From contig JACGCM010001659.1 in the NCBI GenBank assembly GCA_014058105.1, positions 6,543,740 to 6,607,739 on the forward strand: a stretch of 64,000 bases of DNA, given 5' to 3'. Source of the stretch: Kingdonia uniflora (lineage: Eukaryota; Streptophyta; Magnoliopsida; Ranunculales; Circaeasteraceae). The translations under genes and the position numbers were made by a program. Positions 29,960-41,176 of the stretch are shown here, piece after piece; within the stretch, counting starts at the first letter, position 1; every line of letters begins with the position of its first letter. A model generated the notes under the pieces. It saw nothing but the letters and a program-made list of their open reading frames with translations. It did no database searches and was not told where the DNA came from.

Positions 29960-30429
29960 TGATCCAGGAGGTTCTCAAAATGTTGGAAGTTTAAGTAAAA
30001 GTCGTTCGAACGACTCCCAATTTCGTTCGAACGACTTTTTTCATCCCCACTGGAAATTTGGCCCATAGCCATTTTTCGTTCGAACAAGTTGACAACTTTA
30101 TAGGGTTTTAGACCAATTAGGCGTAAAGTCGTTCGAACGACTCCCTATTTTGTTCGAACAACTTTGGTGGTGTTTGTGGTTTTTAGGCATTATTTTGCCT
30201 CGAAATCCGTACTTTTATTATTTTCGAGTTACCTATTATATAAAGGGAACTTAGGTTTTTTTCTTCTTCTTATGTTAGATCTAAAAAGAGTTCTAAGAGA
30301 AGCCTAAGGTTTGAGAGATTCTCACTATAATTACTTTGTTTTAGTAATCGGATTCTCTATTTTTCCAAACCAATTGGCGTTCTTCGTATTTTTCTACTAA
30401 CTAGAGCTTCTCAATCGTATTGTAGATTA
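29960..30429 (+). repeat. 3' LTR of gypsy element 4
   Basis: 470 bp. Palindromes lie near 30003, 30023, 30078, 30129 and 30151. Confidence 0.85.
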
Positions 30430-30434
30430 GTACT

Positions 30435-32150
30435 CGAGTGGTATAACATAATGAACAAATCCGGGTTGTCCAAATGTAAACCATTTTCCCATCATCGCCC
30501 AATCAACATCTATATTATTTGATCATGATAATGTCGTAGTAATCCAAGGAGCGCCATTGTAGATAATGATCAAGTGAAACTAGGAAGATAGGATATCCCG
30601 CTTCATTTAGTTTAACTGTTCAATTTCTTCGAGATTCCAATGGTCTTGTTTTGTGAAAAACTTTTAAGGGTGAGGAGCCGAACTGGAACATTGAAGTTGA
30701 GGTATTCTTTTTTTAAGGTAACATGGATTCAGACAATATAATTCGATTATTCACGGAAGGGTTTGGTTGTCGGTGAAAGATTGTATGCAGTACATTGACA
30801 CAACTCACATTCAAGGAAGTGTTAATCGGGTTTTGATTGCATGATTCGAGACATTTTCAATAAAGATTGTTGTATTTGGTATGAAGTTCTATTTCAATGA
30901 GGCAATGTGCAATCTTTACTATCTTTACGATTAATAGTATGCTTCACCATACGTTGCAAAGACAGTAAATGTACACAAACACTAAGCTTTACTAAAACAA
31001 ACTTTCGGATAATATCCAAGGTGGTGTGAAAAAGAGATCAGAGGACTGTTTCATTTTACATTTTACATTTTATATAACCGGTTTTAACCTTTTGCTCTTA
31101 AACATACACGGGAGCAGGTAAGATAAAACTTATGGCTTAGACCAGCCTACCGACCTTTGTTGTCCATCTCGAGGGTCAATAAAATCTGTTGACGGGAGGT
31201 GCCTTTTTCATTCTTTTAGTTGAAATTGCTTGCACAAAGTTGTTTATAAGTCATGAAGAGGGATCGGAGGATGACTCCCTACATTAGACTCCCCAAAATA
31301 CTCTCTACTACAACCCTTAGATAAGAAGAATCTAAAGTGATAGTCATTTATGATATAGCGATTGGTACTTTTATTTTCTCATATCCTCTTTTATTCTCTT
31401 AGATATCTCTCTCATTTAACCCTCTTCATTATTTACTCACTCTAATAACTAATTTTTTTCTTTCTTCTTCATACTCTTACAGATCATAAACTGTCAATCT
31501 GATTTCTCAATTCTGGAATTTATACAGAGGCCTAAGACACGAATTGTTTGACCATCTCAAAATATCATAGAGGAATGGAAACTTTTCATATCTAAAAAGG
31601 GTATCCTGTATTGAAGTTCTCCTTGGTGCTTAGCAGGAAAAACCGTCCCAAACGCCTCTTTATCAATCACTTAATCTAGGGATAAATAACACTAGGGGAC
31701 CTTTTGGTACTCAAATCACAGTACACACACTACATGCTTAAATACGCGCTAGGACATCACAAGGAAGCTCAATTTCGACCATCAGGGGAGTGACCTAAGA
31801 TGGGTTGTTTGATCTAACTTAGATACCATACCAATCTGACCTTAGCTTTCCCATACAAAATAATAGGTGTCAAGTGGAGACGTTTTCCTTCTTGACGCAA
31901 AGTAGCTTATTTTTTCTCATGCGAAGTTATTTTTATTGAATAAGACCTACTTTGGCTATAAGAATGAATAAAATAGAAGCAATATAAGACCCCCCATATT
32001 TTTATCATAGACCCTTTTGGAAAACATAATACAACAATAAGTCATTTCGAGGTGATGATCTTCGAAGATCAATGGTTGAAATAAGGGTGTCTGACGTCGA
32101 TGACCCAGTCTCATAGTAAGAGAAGTCATTTCTGTCTCCTATATTTATGT
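30435..32150. other. Intergenic, no gene recognised
   Basis: No long frame or transposon motif that I can name. The last part is the promoter of the phytocyanin gene. Confidence 0.5.
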
Positions 32151-32158
32151 CTATAAAA
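32151..32158 (+). promoter_or_regulatory. TATA box of the phytocyanin gene
   Basis: CTATAAAA lies about 70 bp before the start codon, a normal distance for a short leader. Confidence 0.7.
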
Positions 32159-32221
32159 GGGCTTTGGTTCTTTACGTAGATAACATAAAGTTTAAAGAGG
32201 AAGAATTGTTGAGAAATAGAG

Positions 32222-32825
32222 ATGAATGTTTTGAGAATGTGTAGTTCTACTCTGTTTGTAATACTAACAGCAAGCCTGCTTCTTCAACAACACATAATAA
32301 CTGCAGCCACAAATGAAACAACAGATTCAGACCCAGACACTCATGTTGTGTTAGACAACTTGGGATGGATTGTTTCTCCCTCAGGTGCCGCTGCCTATCG
32401 TACTTGGGCTGCAAGCAACGAATTCGACGTTGGGGATATTCTTTGTAATTATCAGACACTTTTTCTTTTGCTTCTCAAGAACCTCTGTAATTTACCATGT
32501 TCTTGTTTGTTTGTTTTTTTTTTGTTCAGACTTCAACTTCACCACCGGGCGGCACGATGTGGCAGAAGTAACAAAGGAAGCGTACGATAAATGCAACACA
32601 ACAAATCCAATCTCCATTAAATCAACTGGCCCAGTAAACATCACCATCGACTCAGCCGGTGAACACTACTTTATATGTACCTTCACCCAGCATTGTAGCC
32701 TTGGACAGAAGCTAGCCATCACTGCCCGCTCAGAGGTTCCAACTGGATTTGTAACACGCGTGTCGACCTCTTCTCTTGCTGCTGCCATTTTCTCTGCCCT
32801 TGTAGCCATATATCTATTGCATTAG
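32222..32825 (+). CDS. Phytocyanin, stellacyanin-type blue copper protein, probably GPI-anchored
   Basis: Two exons, 32222-32444 and 32530-32825, joined in phase 1 through a GT-AG intron, give 172 residues. Residues 1 to about 29 form a signal peptide. The plastocyanin-like domain follows (about 38-140), with predicted copper ligands His83 (in GRHDV), Cys124, His129 and Gln134 (HCSLGQKL). The axial ligand is glutamine, as in stellacyanins, not methionine as in uclacyanins. Cys96 and Cys130 can form the usual disulphide. The C-terminus (about 152-172) is a hydrophobic tail that fits a GPI-anchor signal. Such proteins are secreted to the wall or plasma membrane and are thought to carry single electrons; partners are generally unknown. 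The intron splits the domain before the first ligand, as is common in this family. No damage is seen. Confidence 0.92.
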
Positions 32826-33039
32826 ACATATGTCTCATGCCACAAATAGTCTCAATCCGATTTTAAATAAGATGTTGAAGACTGGTTTATTATGTTCAAT
32901 TTTATTCGTTACTATATATAGTTGCTATCAATTTGTTTGGTCTTCATCGGTCTCTTTCACACAAAGAGGCGTTTGCATCACCTATTGTTTGTGTTAAAAA
33001 CTGAAATGGTGCCTCAGTCTGCAATTTGTTACTTTTTGG

Positions 33040-33472
33040 CAGGGGTGAGCAAAAAAAATGAAGAAACCGAACCAAACCGATAACAAAATGGTTCAGTTTT
33101 GGTTCCTAAATTAAAGAACCAACAAAAACCAAACCAAACCGAGAATAAACATTATTAGTAAAGAAAACTCTAAATATAGCTTAACCCTTCATTACTATAT
33201 ATTTTTAATATATTAAAATGCCAAAATGCAGTATTGTCAAATAAATGTTTGACTTAAAACAATAAATTTACAAGTTTTGATAGAATACAAACCGAGAAAC
33301 CGAACCAAACCGATCTATTTTTCGGCTCGATTTCGGGTTCGGTTCTCCTATTTATTTCGGTTCGGTTTTGGTTCGGTTAATACTGTGGTCAGTTTCGATT
33401 TCTAATTTTAGAAACTAAAATTTTCGGTTTCGATTTTGGTTTTATACCAAAACCGAACTATGCTCACCCCTA
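33040..33472. mobile_element. Small inverted-repeat element (hAT-like MITE candidate)
   Basis: The ends CAGGGGTGAGCA and TGCTCACCCCTA are inverted copies. The inside is rich in ACCGAACCAAACCGA and its complement, so it can fold on itself. The 8-bp flanks are only partly alike (CTTTTTGG, CTTTCTTT). There is no coding capacity. Confidence 0.6.
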
Positions 33473-33678
33473 CTTTCTTTTCTTAGTCTGTAGTATTTAT
33501 ACAGCACGATCCGCATACCAAAGCGATATATCGGTTACAATTGTACATCGCAGTATTTATACTTTAATTTTGCTTAAAGTGGTATTTCATGTTGAGGAAG
33601 GACTGCATGTCCGATGAAGGCTGATACCATATACCGAGGCTATTTGTTTTTTAGCTCATTCAACTTATTTAACTTAAT

Positions 33679-33870
33679 GGGGAGGGGGCAAATTTAGAGA
33701 CACTCAAGTCTCACTCAACCACAACCATTCATCTAATAGAGATGAGTGGCTCTCAAAATTTGGGATTTCCTATAAGGGAAATGATGTGGAAAATTAGGGG
33801 GTCCTACCTGCCCCACTCTCTCTAGCTGGCAGATATTTCCCTCTCTCTTTTCAAACCCAGCCATCACTCA
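33679..33870 (+). repeat. Left terminal inverted repeat of MULE-1
   Basis: Begins GGGGAGGGGGCAAATTTAG; inverted copy at the right end. A 34-bp block (33729-33762) is unique to this side. CT-rich microsatellite sequence follows to about 34062 and may form the leader of the plus-strand gene. Confidence 0.85.
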
Positions 33871-34279
33871 CATTTGAAATTTTGTCTCTCACTCTCTCTC
33901 TCCCACTCTTCCTCTCTCTCCAAACAAACCAAATTTCCCTCCAAACACATTTATATCACTCTGTCACTCTCACTCTCGCGAACAGTTTGAGTATCTCTCT
34001 CACTCACTCTGTCTCTCTCTCCCTCACTCTCACTCTCACTCTCACTCACTTTCTCTCACTCTCTCGTCATTAGAGACTGAGACTGTCGTTCGAAGAGAAA
34101 GTACCCATTGAATTCAACCCTTCGAAGACATTGTTCATTCCTTTTGGAACAACAGAGGTTGGGAGCGGTTTGATAGTGGAATTCGACAACTTTAAGGTAA
34201 ATCTCATTATCATGTCAAATTGCTGTCTATTCTTCGTCTACCCCTTTGTGTAATGCAATTTAGTATTGAAACTGTCAAA

Positions 34280-34715
34280 TATTATCGAAATCGTCAATAT
34301 TATCGAAATCGTCAATATTTGACCTAAATAACTAAAATTAGACTTTAAATTTGAGTTATTAACATCTAAGATTGTCGAATTCATAAATATTTGACCTGGA
34401 TAACCTAAAGTGCATTGAAGAATTGTTGAAATTGGGAATATTGAAGTGAGATTGAGTAAGACACATTTAGTATTGTCGAATTCGATAATTTAACAGTGTA
34501 AATATTGTTAGGTTACGTAATATTGTCGAATTCGACAATTATGGAATTCACATGGTTCACATTATTTTTTGATTATAATTGTTTATAAGTCTAAATTGTC
34601 GAATTCAAAAATAGTTACATATAACTTGTAGCTATTTAAATAGAGTATTGTCTAATGCGACAATTTACCAAATGCAATTGGACTTATGTTTACATAATAT
34701 TATCGAACTCGATAA
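34280..34715. repeat. Palindrome cluster A of MULE-1
   Basis: About eight exact or variant copies of ATTGTCGAATTCGACAAT, in the presumed first intron of the plus-strand gene. The copy at 34523-34540 is perfect; ATTATCGAACTCGATAAT near 34697 keeps its own symmetry with one changed pair on each side. Confidence 0.85.
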
Positions 34716-36274
34716 TTACCAAGTGCAATTATACTAATCCTTTGAGTAATAAATTATGTGCAGGTACATAATGAATGAGAAAGTACCTCCGACCGCTTCC
34801 AATAGAAGAAAAAAAGAGTTGGCTAGAGAAGGAGATCTAGTTACATATAAGAGAAAAAGAAAGACTATTGACCCAAGCACAGTCGTTCCTCCAAATACTG
34901 TTGACAGTGCAAATGAGGGTGTTAGTAAAGGTGTGAATATTCCAACTGAGTCTGCCGAAGGTGTGAATATTCCCCAGGGTTCAGAATTTGAGACTGAGTT
35001 TGCTCAAGTTCGCTTGGGAGCTCAACCACCGCTCCCAAATGTTTGCCCTGATTTTGATGAAAATATTCCTATTTTTGGGGGGTATTCTGAAGGTGAGGGG
35101 GCTACAAGCAACGACGACGTAAGCCCTAGTGTTAAAAGCCTACTGAGGAACTTCAGGTTCCATAGAGCGAGGTCGATCGCGCTAGGGCAGGTATATTATT
35201 TAATGGAATCTCTTCTTTAATTATGTTTTGTTATTCCTATTATTTATAGTTACATTTTGTTCACATAATCACTATTATTGTTTTGGAGAAGCTTCCCATT
35301 CGTGTTCATCATCACCAGTCTACGTGGGACCTTAGAAAAGAACCACAAGTGGTCCAAGATTTCGTAAAGTTAAAGGGTTTGGATAGGATTTGGGCCATAT
35401 CTTATAATTATTACAACTCTGTCCTCATTTCTGCTTTTGTCCAGCATTGGCAGCCGGAAACTAATACTTTCCACTTCAAATGGGGCGAGATGACTCCAAC
35501 TCTGGATGATGTGGAGCAATTAGTTGGGTTGCCTGCAGATGGTGATGCCACGGTCATTAGTGGTACCTGGGGATCCCCGACGATTCTTGAGGTTTTCTAG
35601 AACAACCTTCTGCAGGATTTAAATGCTTTCAATTCTTTGAAAGCCAGGGGTGCTGGGATTTTATTGTCACTGAAGAAACTTAAGTCTCACTGTGCATACA
35701 AGTTAGAGATGGTTCTCAGTGACGGTACTGTTGCAGCTGCCAAGAAGAAGAAAGGGCTAACACCGAGGTCTGTTGCTCGTGCATATATGTTGTATGTCCT
35801 TGGGTCTTTTTTATTTCCCACGAAAAAGGGAACAGACGTCAACGCACGCTACCTTGTCCTGTCTGCCAAGGACAAGGTGGCAAAGAAGTGGTCATGGGGA
35901 TCAGCAGTTCTAGCCCAAATGTATTACAATCTGGGTACAACATCTTGAGATGATGCGAGACAATTCGCATGCTATACCACGCTACTAGAGGTGATTCTAA
36001 ACTCATTTATATAACTATTTTTTAGATATGGCTTCAACCTCTACTAATTTTATTTTGTTTATCTATATACATGTAGTCATGGATATTTGCACATTTCCCA
36101 AAGCTTGGTGGGATCCCCAAGGAGATGGACTCCGATGCATACGTGCACTGTACTTGTTGGAAATGGGACGTATCTACTACGAATAGATATAGTGGTATAG
36201 CTTTGCTCAATTTTAGGTAGGCATTGGACAACTACAAACTGGAGTATGTAAGGTCATTACCCTTCTACACTACT

Positions 36275-36560
36275 TCAAAATTATCGAATTCAAAAATATT
36301 GATTAAGTATATCTACTAAGTAAATCTAATATTGTCGAATTCGGCAATTATTCAATTTCCTTTAAAAGTAAATATACAACATTGTCGAAATCGACAATAT
36401 TGATTAAGTACATCTAATATTGTCGATTTTGACAATTATTCAATTTCCTTTGAAAGTGAATATACAACATTGTCGAAATGAACATGGGAAATTGTCGATT
36501 TTAACAATATTCCATCTCAAAATTATCTGGTCCACTGCAATATTGTCGAATTCGACAATG
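36275..36560. repeat. Palindrome cluster B of MULE-1
   Basis: Seven copies or half copies in an intron. 36542-36559 is perfect. Compensated variants include ATTGTCGAAATCGACAAT. Confidence 0.85.
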
Positions 36561-37382
36561 TTGTTAAATCCTTCTCAGGCCTAGTGGAAAATTTTTCTTA
36601 ACTTAATGGTGCAAAATAAATTTGATTTATTTTTCATGTAGGTTGTATGAGACCCATACAGAGATAAAAGGGATTCCACACATGCATTCAAGGAGGTCAA
36701 CTTTTTCTATAAGGCATTAGCAAGTCCAGATCATGTTCAGCCCTACTACCCAAATAGGGTTGTGCGGCAGTTCAATCGGGAACAAGGCATCCCCACAAAG
36801 TGACTATTGACAGAGGTTTCCGACCAATGGAACGCAAAAGTGGCAAGAAAATTCAGCCCTAAGTATGAGTGGATTGATTGCTTCTCTAGCCAAAAGTAGA
36901 AGGAGTTCGTTTGCCTCTGCTTCGTGGACTACGATCTGTCCGATTACTGTTGACCTGGCTACAGATGATTATGGAATTCATTAAAGGAAGCATGCCAGTG
37001 TCAATGAGCATAGTGACACCACTGTGCACCAATCTGAAGATATTGTTGAACAATATGATGCATCGATTAGTACATGTTAACACTATTTTTATCTCACTTC
37101 CCTTATATTATTTACACTTCCAAAAATTTTAGTGTCTAATTTTTTGTTTACTTGAATTACCATTTTTGTAGCATCATGAGCACTCTAGTCAGTCTTCAAA
37201 TATAAACCTAAATGACCAGCAAATCACAGCACTAAATGACCAGCTTCAGAAGCTCAAGGAGGATAAAGAGAATGAGTCTGAAGCCAATATAAATCTAAGA
37301 GAGGCCCTCAAAGAGAAGGTCAGTCATACCTATCTTTAGTTGTGCATAATGTTAGTTTTTATCTATAGTTATTAGTATAAGT

Positions 37383-37545
37383 AATTGTTGAGTTTGACAA
37401 TTATTACAGTTTATGTGTAATTGAATAAATATAAATTGTCGAATTCAACAATTTTTTGACAATTTTCACAGTTATTCTGAAATCATATATATGTACTATT
37501 GTCGAACTCGACAATTACATAATATTATTGTCGATTTCGACAAAA
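37383..37545. repeat. Palindrome cluster C of MULE-1
   Basis: Four copies in an intron between coiled-coil exons, including ATTGTCGAACTCGACAAT near 37499. Confidence 0.85.
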
Positions 37546-38984
37546 ATACAGAAACTAATCTAAATGTTTTATGTCAATTTAACCTTAGACAAGTGAATGT
37601 GATCTGCTTAAAGAAACCATTAAACAAATGAAGGCGGAGATTGAACTAAAAGCATGTAGTTGACGTGCAATGTGTACTAGAGTTCGCAGATCTGCCAAGG
37701 CAGTTAGAGGCGAAGGTAAGGTCTTAGGCAGATGTCATTATTGCATCTATTGTTTGTTTTTGTCAAAATCTTGATTTCCCTTGTCAAATTTATGTTTGTA
37801 GATATTGGAGTGTAAAAATTTGGAGGAAAAAAAATATAAGTTTGGAGGCAGAGCTAAGATCAAAATCTGGCCTTGAAGACTGTAATCAAAGCTTATCTTT
37901 TGAGTTAAATAAAAAGGTAATGAGTTTAATACAAAAGTAATAGTGTTGAGTATCTTTAACCCTTAATTACTTATAGTCTTTCATTAATCATTCTTGCATC
38001 TGGCGTGATCATTTTGTCCTCAATGTGTACAGTGTAAAGAGATTGAGTCACTAAAAGCAGACAATACAATTTTGCTGGAGCAGATAGACATGCAACTTCC
38101 TCCTGCTATACCTGTTAGTTTACCAAAATTTAATAATTATTAATTATTTATCACTTATTTGTAAGTCTGGTAACATTGTTCTTGTGCTCATGTTTAGAAC
38201 AGCTTGTTGTGCTACAATCATATCAGCCTGTGCTAGACACAACCCTAGCAAAAAAGTATGAGGACTTGTTGGCTGCACATGAGGATATTAAGAAGAAGTT
38301 GATTGCGAAAGATGATTTTGTAAGTCATTCGAAATGAATGAAATTAATTGAAGTCAGTGAATTGGAGTTTGTGTTTGATAATAGTGATTTAAAACTTAAT
38401 TTTGTGTACGAATTTAGTGAATTGATAATAGTGAATTTAAGTTTCATTTTCTGTACGACTTTTTTATTTAGTGAATTTGAGTTGGTGTTTGATAATAGTG
38501 AATTTAAACTTATTTTTGTTTACAAATTTTTTAGTTAGCGGAATAGAGTTTGTATTTGATTATCCAAAATCAAATGTAGTATTCATTTTGGATTCTATGC
38601 TCAATATCGGTTCACCCAGCTCAAAATCAAATGTAGTACCCAAAATCACATTTAAATGAATTGGAGTTATATAAATCATCTCCTTTATGTATTTGGAACA
38701 GATAATGATATGAACATCCAAGTATAAGAAAGAAGCAACGAGATAGACGGAGGAAACTAACCATCTCGTAAACTCCCCCGCCCATCCTTCTGAATTATAT
38801 GAAATGCTGATTTTAATGTTTATTCTAATGTTAGATATTTTTACAGCGGCAGAAGTTGGTTAATGCTGAAGAGAGGATGAAGAGAAGCAAATAACAGTGA
38901 ATGGGTATGTCATATTTCTAACTCTTGTACATATTTGAGATTGCTCTGGGTAATGCATGGTTTCAAAATCATGTTATTGAAGTC

Positions 38985-39402
38985 GAATATTGTTGAATTC
39001 GACAATTATGAATTTTATTTCGAGTTGTGCATGGTAAATATTGTCGAACTCGACAATTTAGATAATGTTCATGTACATACCAAGTATATTTATCCTAATG
39101 TTGGAGTTTTTTTTTCAGCATAAGAAACTAGTTAATTCAGAAGAGAAGAAGAAGATTTTGGAAGTAGATTACAATGAATGGGTATGACATATTCCTAGCT
39201 CTTGTACCTATTTGAGATTGTTCTGTTTAATGCATGGTTTAAAGTCATAGTTGTCGAATTCGATGATTACTATCTTCATATTGTCGAATTCGACAATATT
39301 GGTAATATATATTTCCACTTGGACAATATATAATTGTCGAGTTCGACAATTATGGCACTGTAATTGGAATTATGGATACACAATATTGTCGAATTCGACA
39401 AT
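38985..39402. repeat. Palindrome cluster D of MULE-1
   Basis: Six copies in introns just before the OTU-like exons. Perfect copies at 39280-39297 and 39385-39402. Confidence 0.85.
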
Positions 39403-40639
39403 ATTGTTCTAATATTACTGTCTGTTCTAATATGAGGAGTTGTTACAGGAGATTTGGCGTCAAGCATTGAAGAAGTCACTCGCAAGTGAAGGGATGGAAG
39501 ACATGGGAGACCCAACCTTTGAAGAACTTTTTAAGCAGAATGAAAGATCCTTCTCAATAGCACAGCAAGGAACCAAGGGAGATTATCAAGAAGACTTGGT
39601 TTCCACGGCGGTAACCCTTGAAAATGTTATCATTGCTAGGAGGGAGAAAATGGCTAAGAAGAAGAAGATGTAAGAACTTTTATTCCAACCGTGGATGAAG
39701 TATCTTGTAGATGCTCGTGGTATCAAAATCAGTGATAACAATTCTGGTTTTAGGGTTACCGCCGCGATTCAGCACCAGAGCCAACATAGATTCCCAGATG
39801 TAATGAAATCATTGAAGACCTTTCTCTGCAAGGACCCTGCATTCTAGAAGAATATCTTTAACCAAACATTGGGTATACAATTCACTGCGGACGGGGAGAA
39901 TGCGTACCAAATTTTATTGCAGGCGTGTTCTTATGGTCATCAACATCTGGAGTATAGGCATATGACGCATTTACTAGCCACCTACTATGAGAAGGTTATT
40001 GTCTTCATTAGCCACACTAAAGCATATACATTTTTACCTCTGTTTTGGGCACGTAAAAGAAATACTACTTCAAATGAGGAGAGGTTTCAAAACCTAGTTA
40101 TGGATACTACGTATTGGTGGTTTGGTTTGGGGGCGGACAACCATTTCATTCGCTTGTTTCCAAGGTTCGATACACCAATACCTCCACTTTCTACTATTTC
40201 CTACAGTCATGTAAATCTTGAAATTCTTTTGGGTTTTATGAAAGAACAACTGACTAGGTATTTTGATGTGAGAGTAATGAACTTCAAGGCATTACTTAGA
40301 GAGAACAAGTGTCAGGGGTATAGAGTTAATGACATGGCTATTGTTGGCTTGTCGACAATCAAATAGGGTTGTCGTCCAAATCTTTGTATATGACAGTTAT
40401 GTTACATCAATGTTTATCACAGTATATAATTTTTTTCCCTTTTTGTATATGACAGTTCATTTAGTTCAATGTTTATCACAGTATATAATTTTTGGTAAAA
40501 CACTCTATTGTTAATTTATTTTTGTAGTATATAAATTTCTGTTATGTCATATGAATCTCATTTCTAACTCTCCCTTCTTCAAAATGTACATTTTGCCTCT
40601 GAAGAATATTTTAACAATGCACTTGAGTGTCTCTAAATA

Positions 40640-40830
40640 TTGAAATTGTGTCGATTTCGACAATACTTTAGTGTATATGGTTACTTACAATGTACAATAT
40701 TATCGATTTTGACAATTGTAGTAGTATATTTCTAATTATGCATTTGTAATATTGTCGAACCTGACAATATTGCAATGGGTAGTTAGTTTTCTAGGTATAT
40801 AATATTGTCGAAATCAACAATTTAAGGCAA
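40640..40830. repeat. Palindrome cluster E of MULE-1
   Basis: Four variants in the spacer between the two convergent genes, spaced about 50 bp apart. Confidence 0.8.
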
Positions 40831-41176
40831 TATTTTCAACAATATACAAATTCATAGAGGGTGGGGGTGCATAAAGCAACACAATCCCTAAACTGCAAAT
40901 AATTCATTGATATTTTCTCTGTGAAATACGGCATTGCTATTGTCATAAATTTCATTTACAAAGCAAATATTATGTTAAATCAACATACTAATTTCTCAAT
41001 AATAATCAATACATATTTATTAGTCAATGAACGTGAACTCCTTATGTTTTCCTAGATGTTGTAGTTGTCGGAATTTGAGTGCAACGGCTGAATAGATTCC
41101 CCATTATTGTTGTCTCCTACATGGAACAAATTATTGTAAATATGGAACACATTATAGAAAAATCACGCAGAAGGTG

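Larger units (their letters stand above)
27382..30429 (+). mobile_element. Ty3/gypsy element 4, reverse-transcriptase- and integrase-less, TSD GTACT
   Basis: 5' LTR 27382-27728 and 3' LTR 29960-30429 begin TGATCCAGGAGG and end GATTA. GTACT flanks both ends (27377-27381 and 30430-30434). The polypurine tract AAAGAGGGGAGCCA precedes the 3' LTR. The LTRs differ by over 100 bp because the 5' copy lacks a central block and has a local duplication of AGGTTTGAGAGATTC (27583 and 27605). Confidence 0.88.
34771..40366 (+). pseudogene. Plant mobile domain + coiled-coil + OTU-like protease gene carried by MULE-1
   Basis: A probable intron acceptor at 34763 precedes ATG 34771. Exons of the plant mobile domain (MAIN/MAIL1-like) follow: 34771-35190, then about 35286-36000 (VQHWQPETNTFHFKWGEMT, LDDVEQLVGLPADGD) and about 36077-36219 (SWIFAHFPKLGGIPKEMDSD). 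Later small exons (about 36640-38320) encode the end of this domain and coiled coil (for example LNDQLQKLKEDKENE, KKYEDLLAAHEDIKKKLIAK). The last exons (about 39448-40366) read like an OTU-type cysteine protease: an active-site loop ISDNNSGFRV, then YTFLPLFW, then a histidine in GADNHFIRLFPRF. The expected Cys of the DGNCGFR loop is Ser here. In-frame stops at 35598, 35946, 39671 and about 39844, plus others near 36800-36960, make it a pseudogene. The mobile domain is a known passenger of plant transposons; this three-part fusion is not one I can match to a named protein. Confidence 0.65.

Noticed and set aside
17628..30448. AGTGGTATAACAT next to two gypsy LTR ends (17628 joined across element 2, and 30436)
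   Set aside because: Thirteen bases in AT-rich DNA, close to the common primer-site word; too short to support shared insertion sites.
38338..38659. Plus-strand frames rich in Phe and Leu
   Set aside because: A local repeat of GTGAATTTAAAC-like sequence in an intron of the mobile-domain gene; no start or family.
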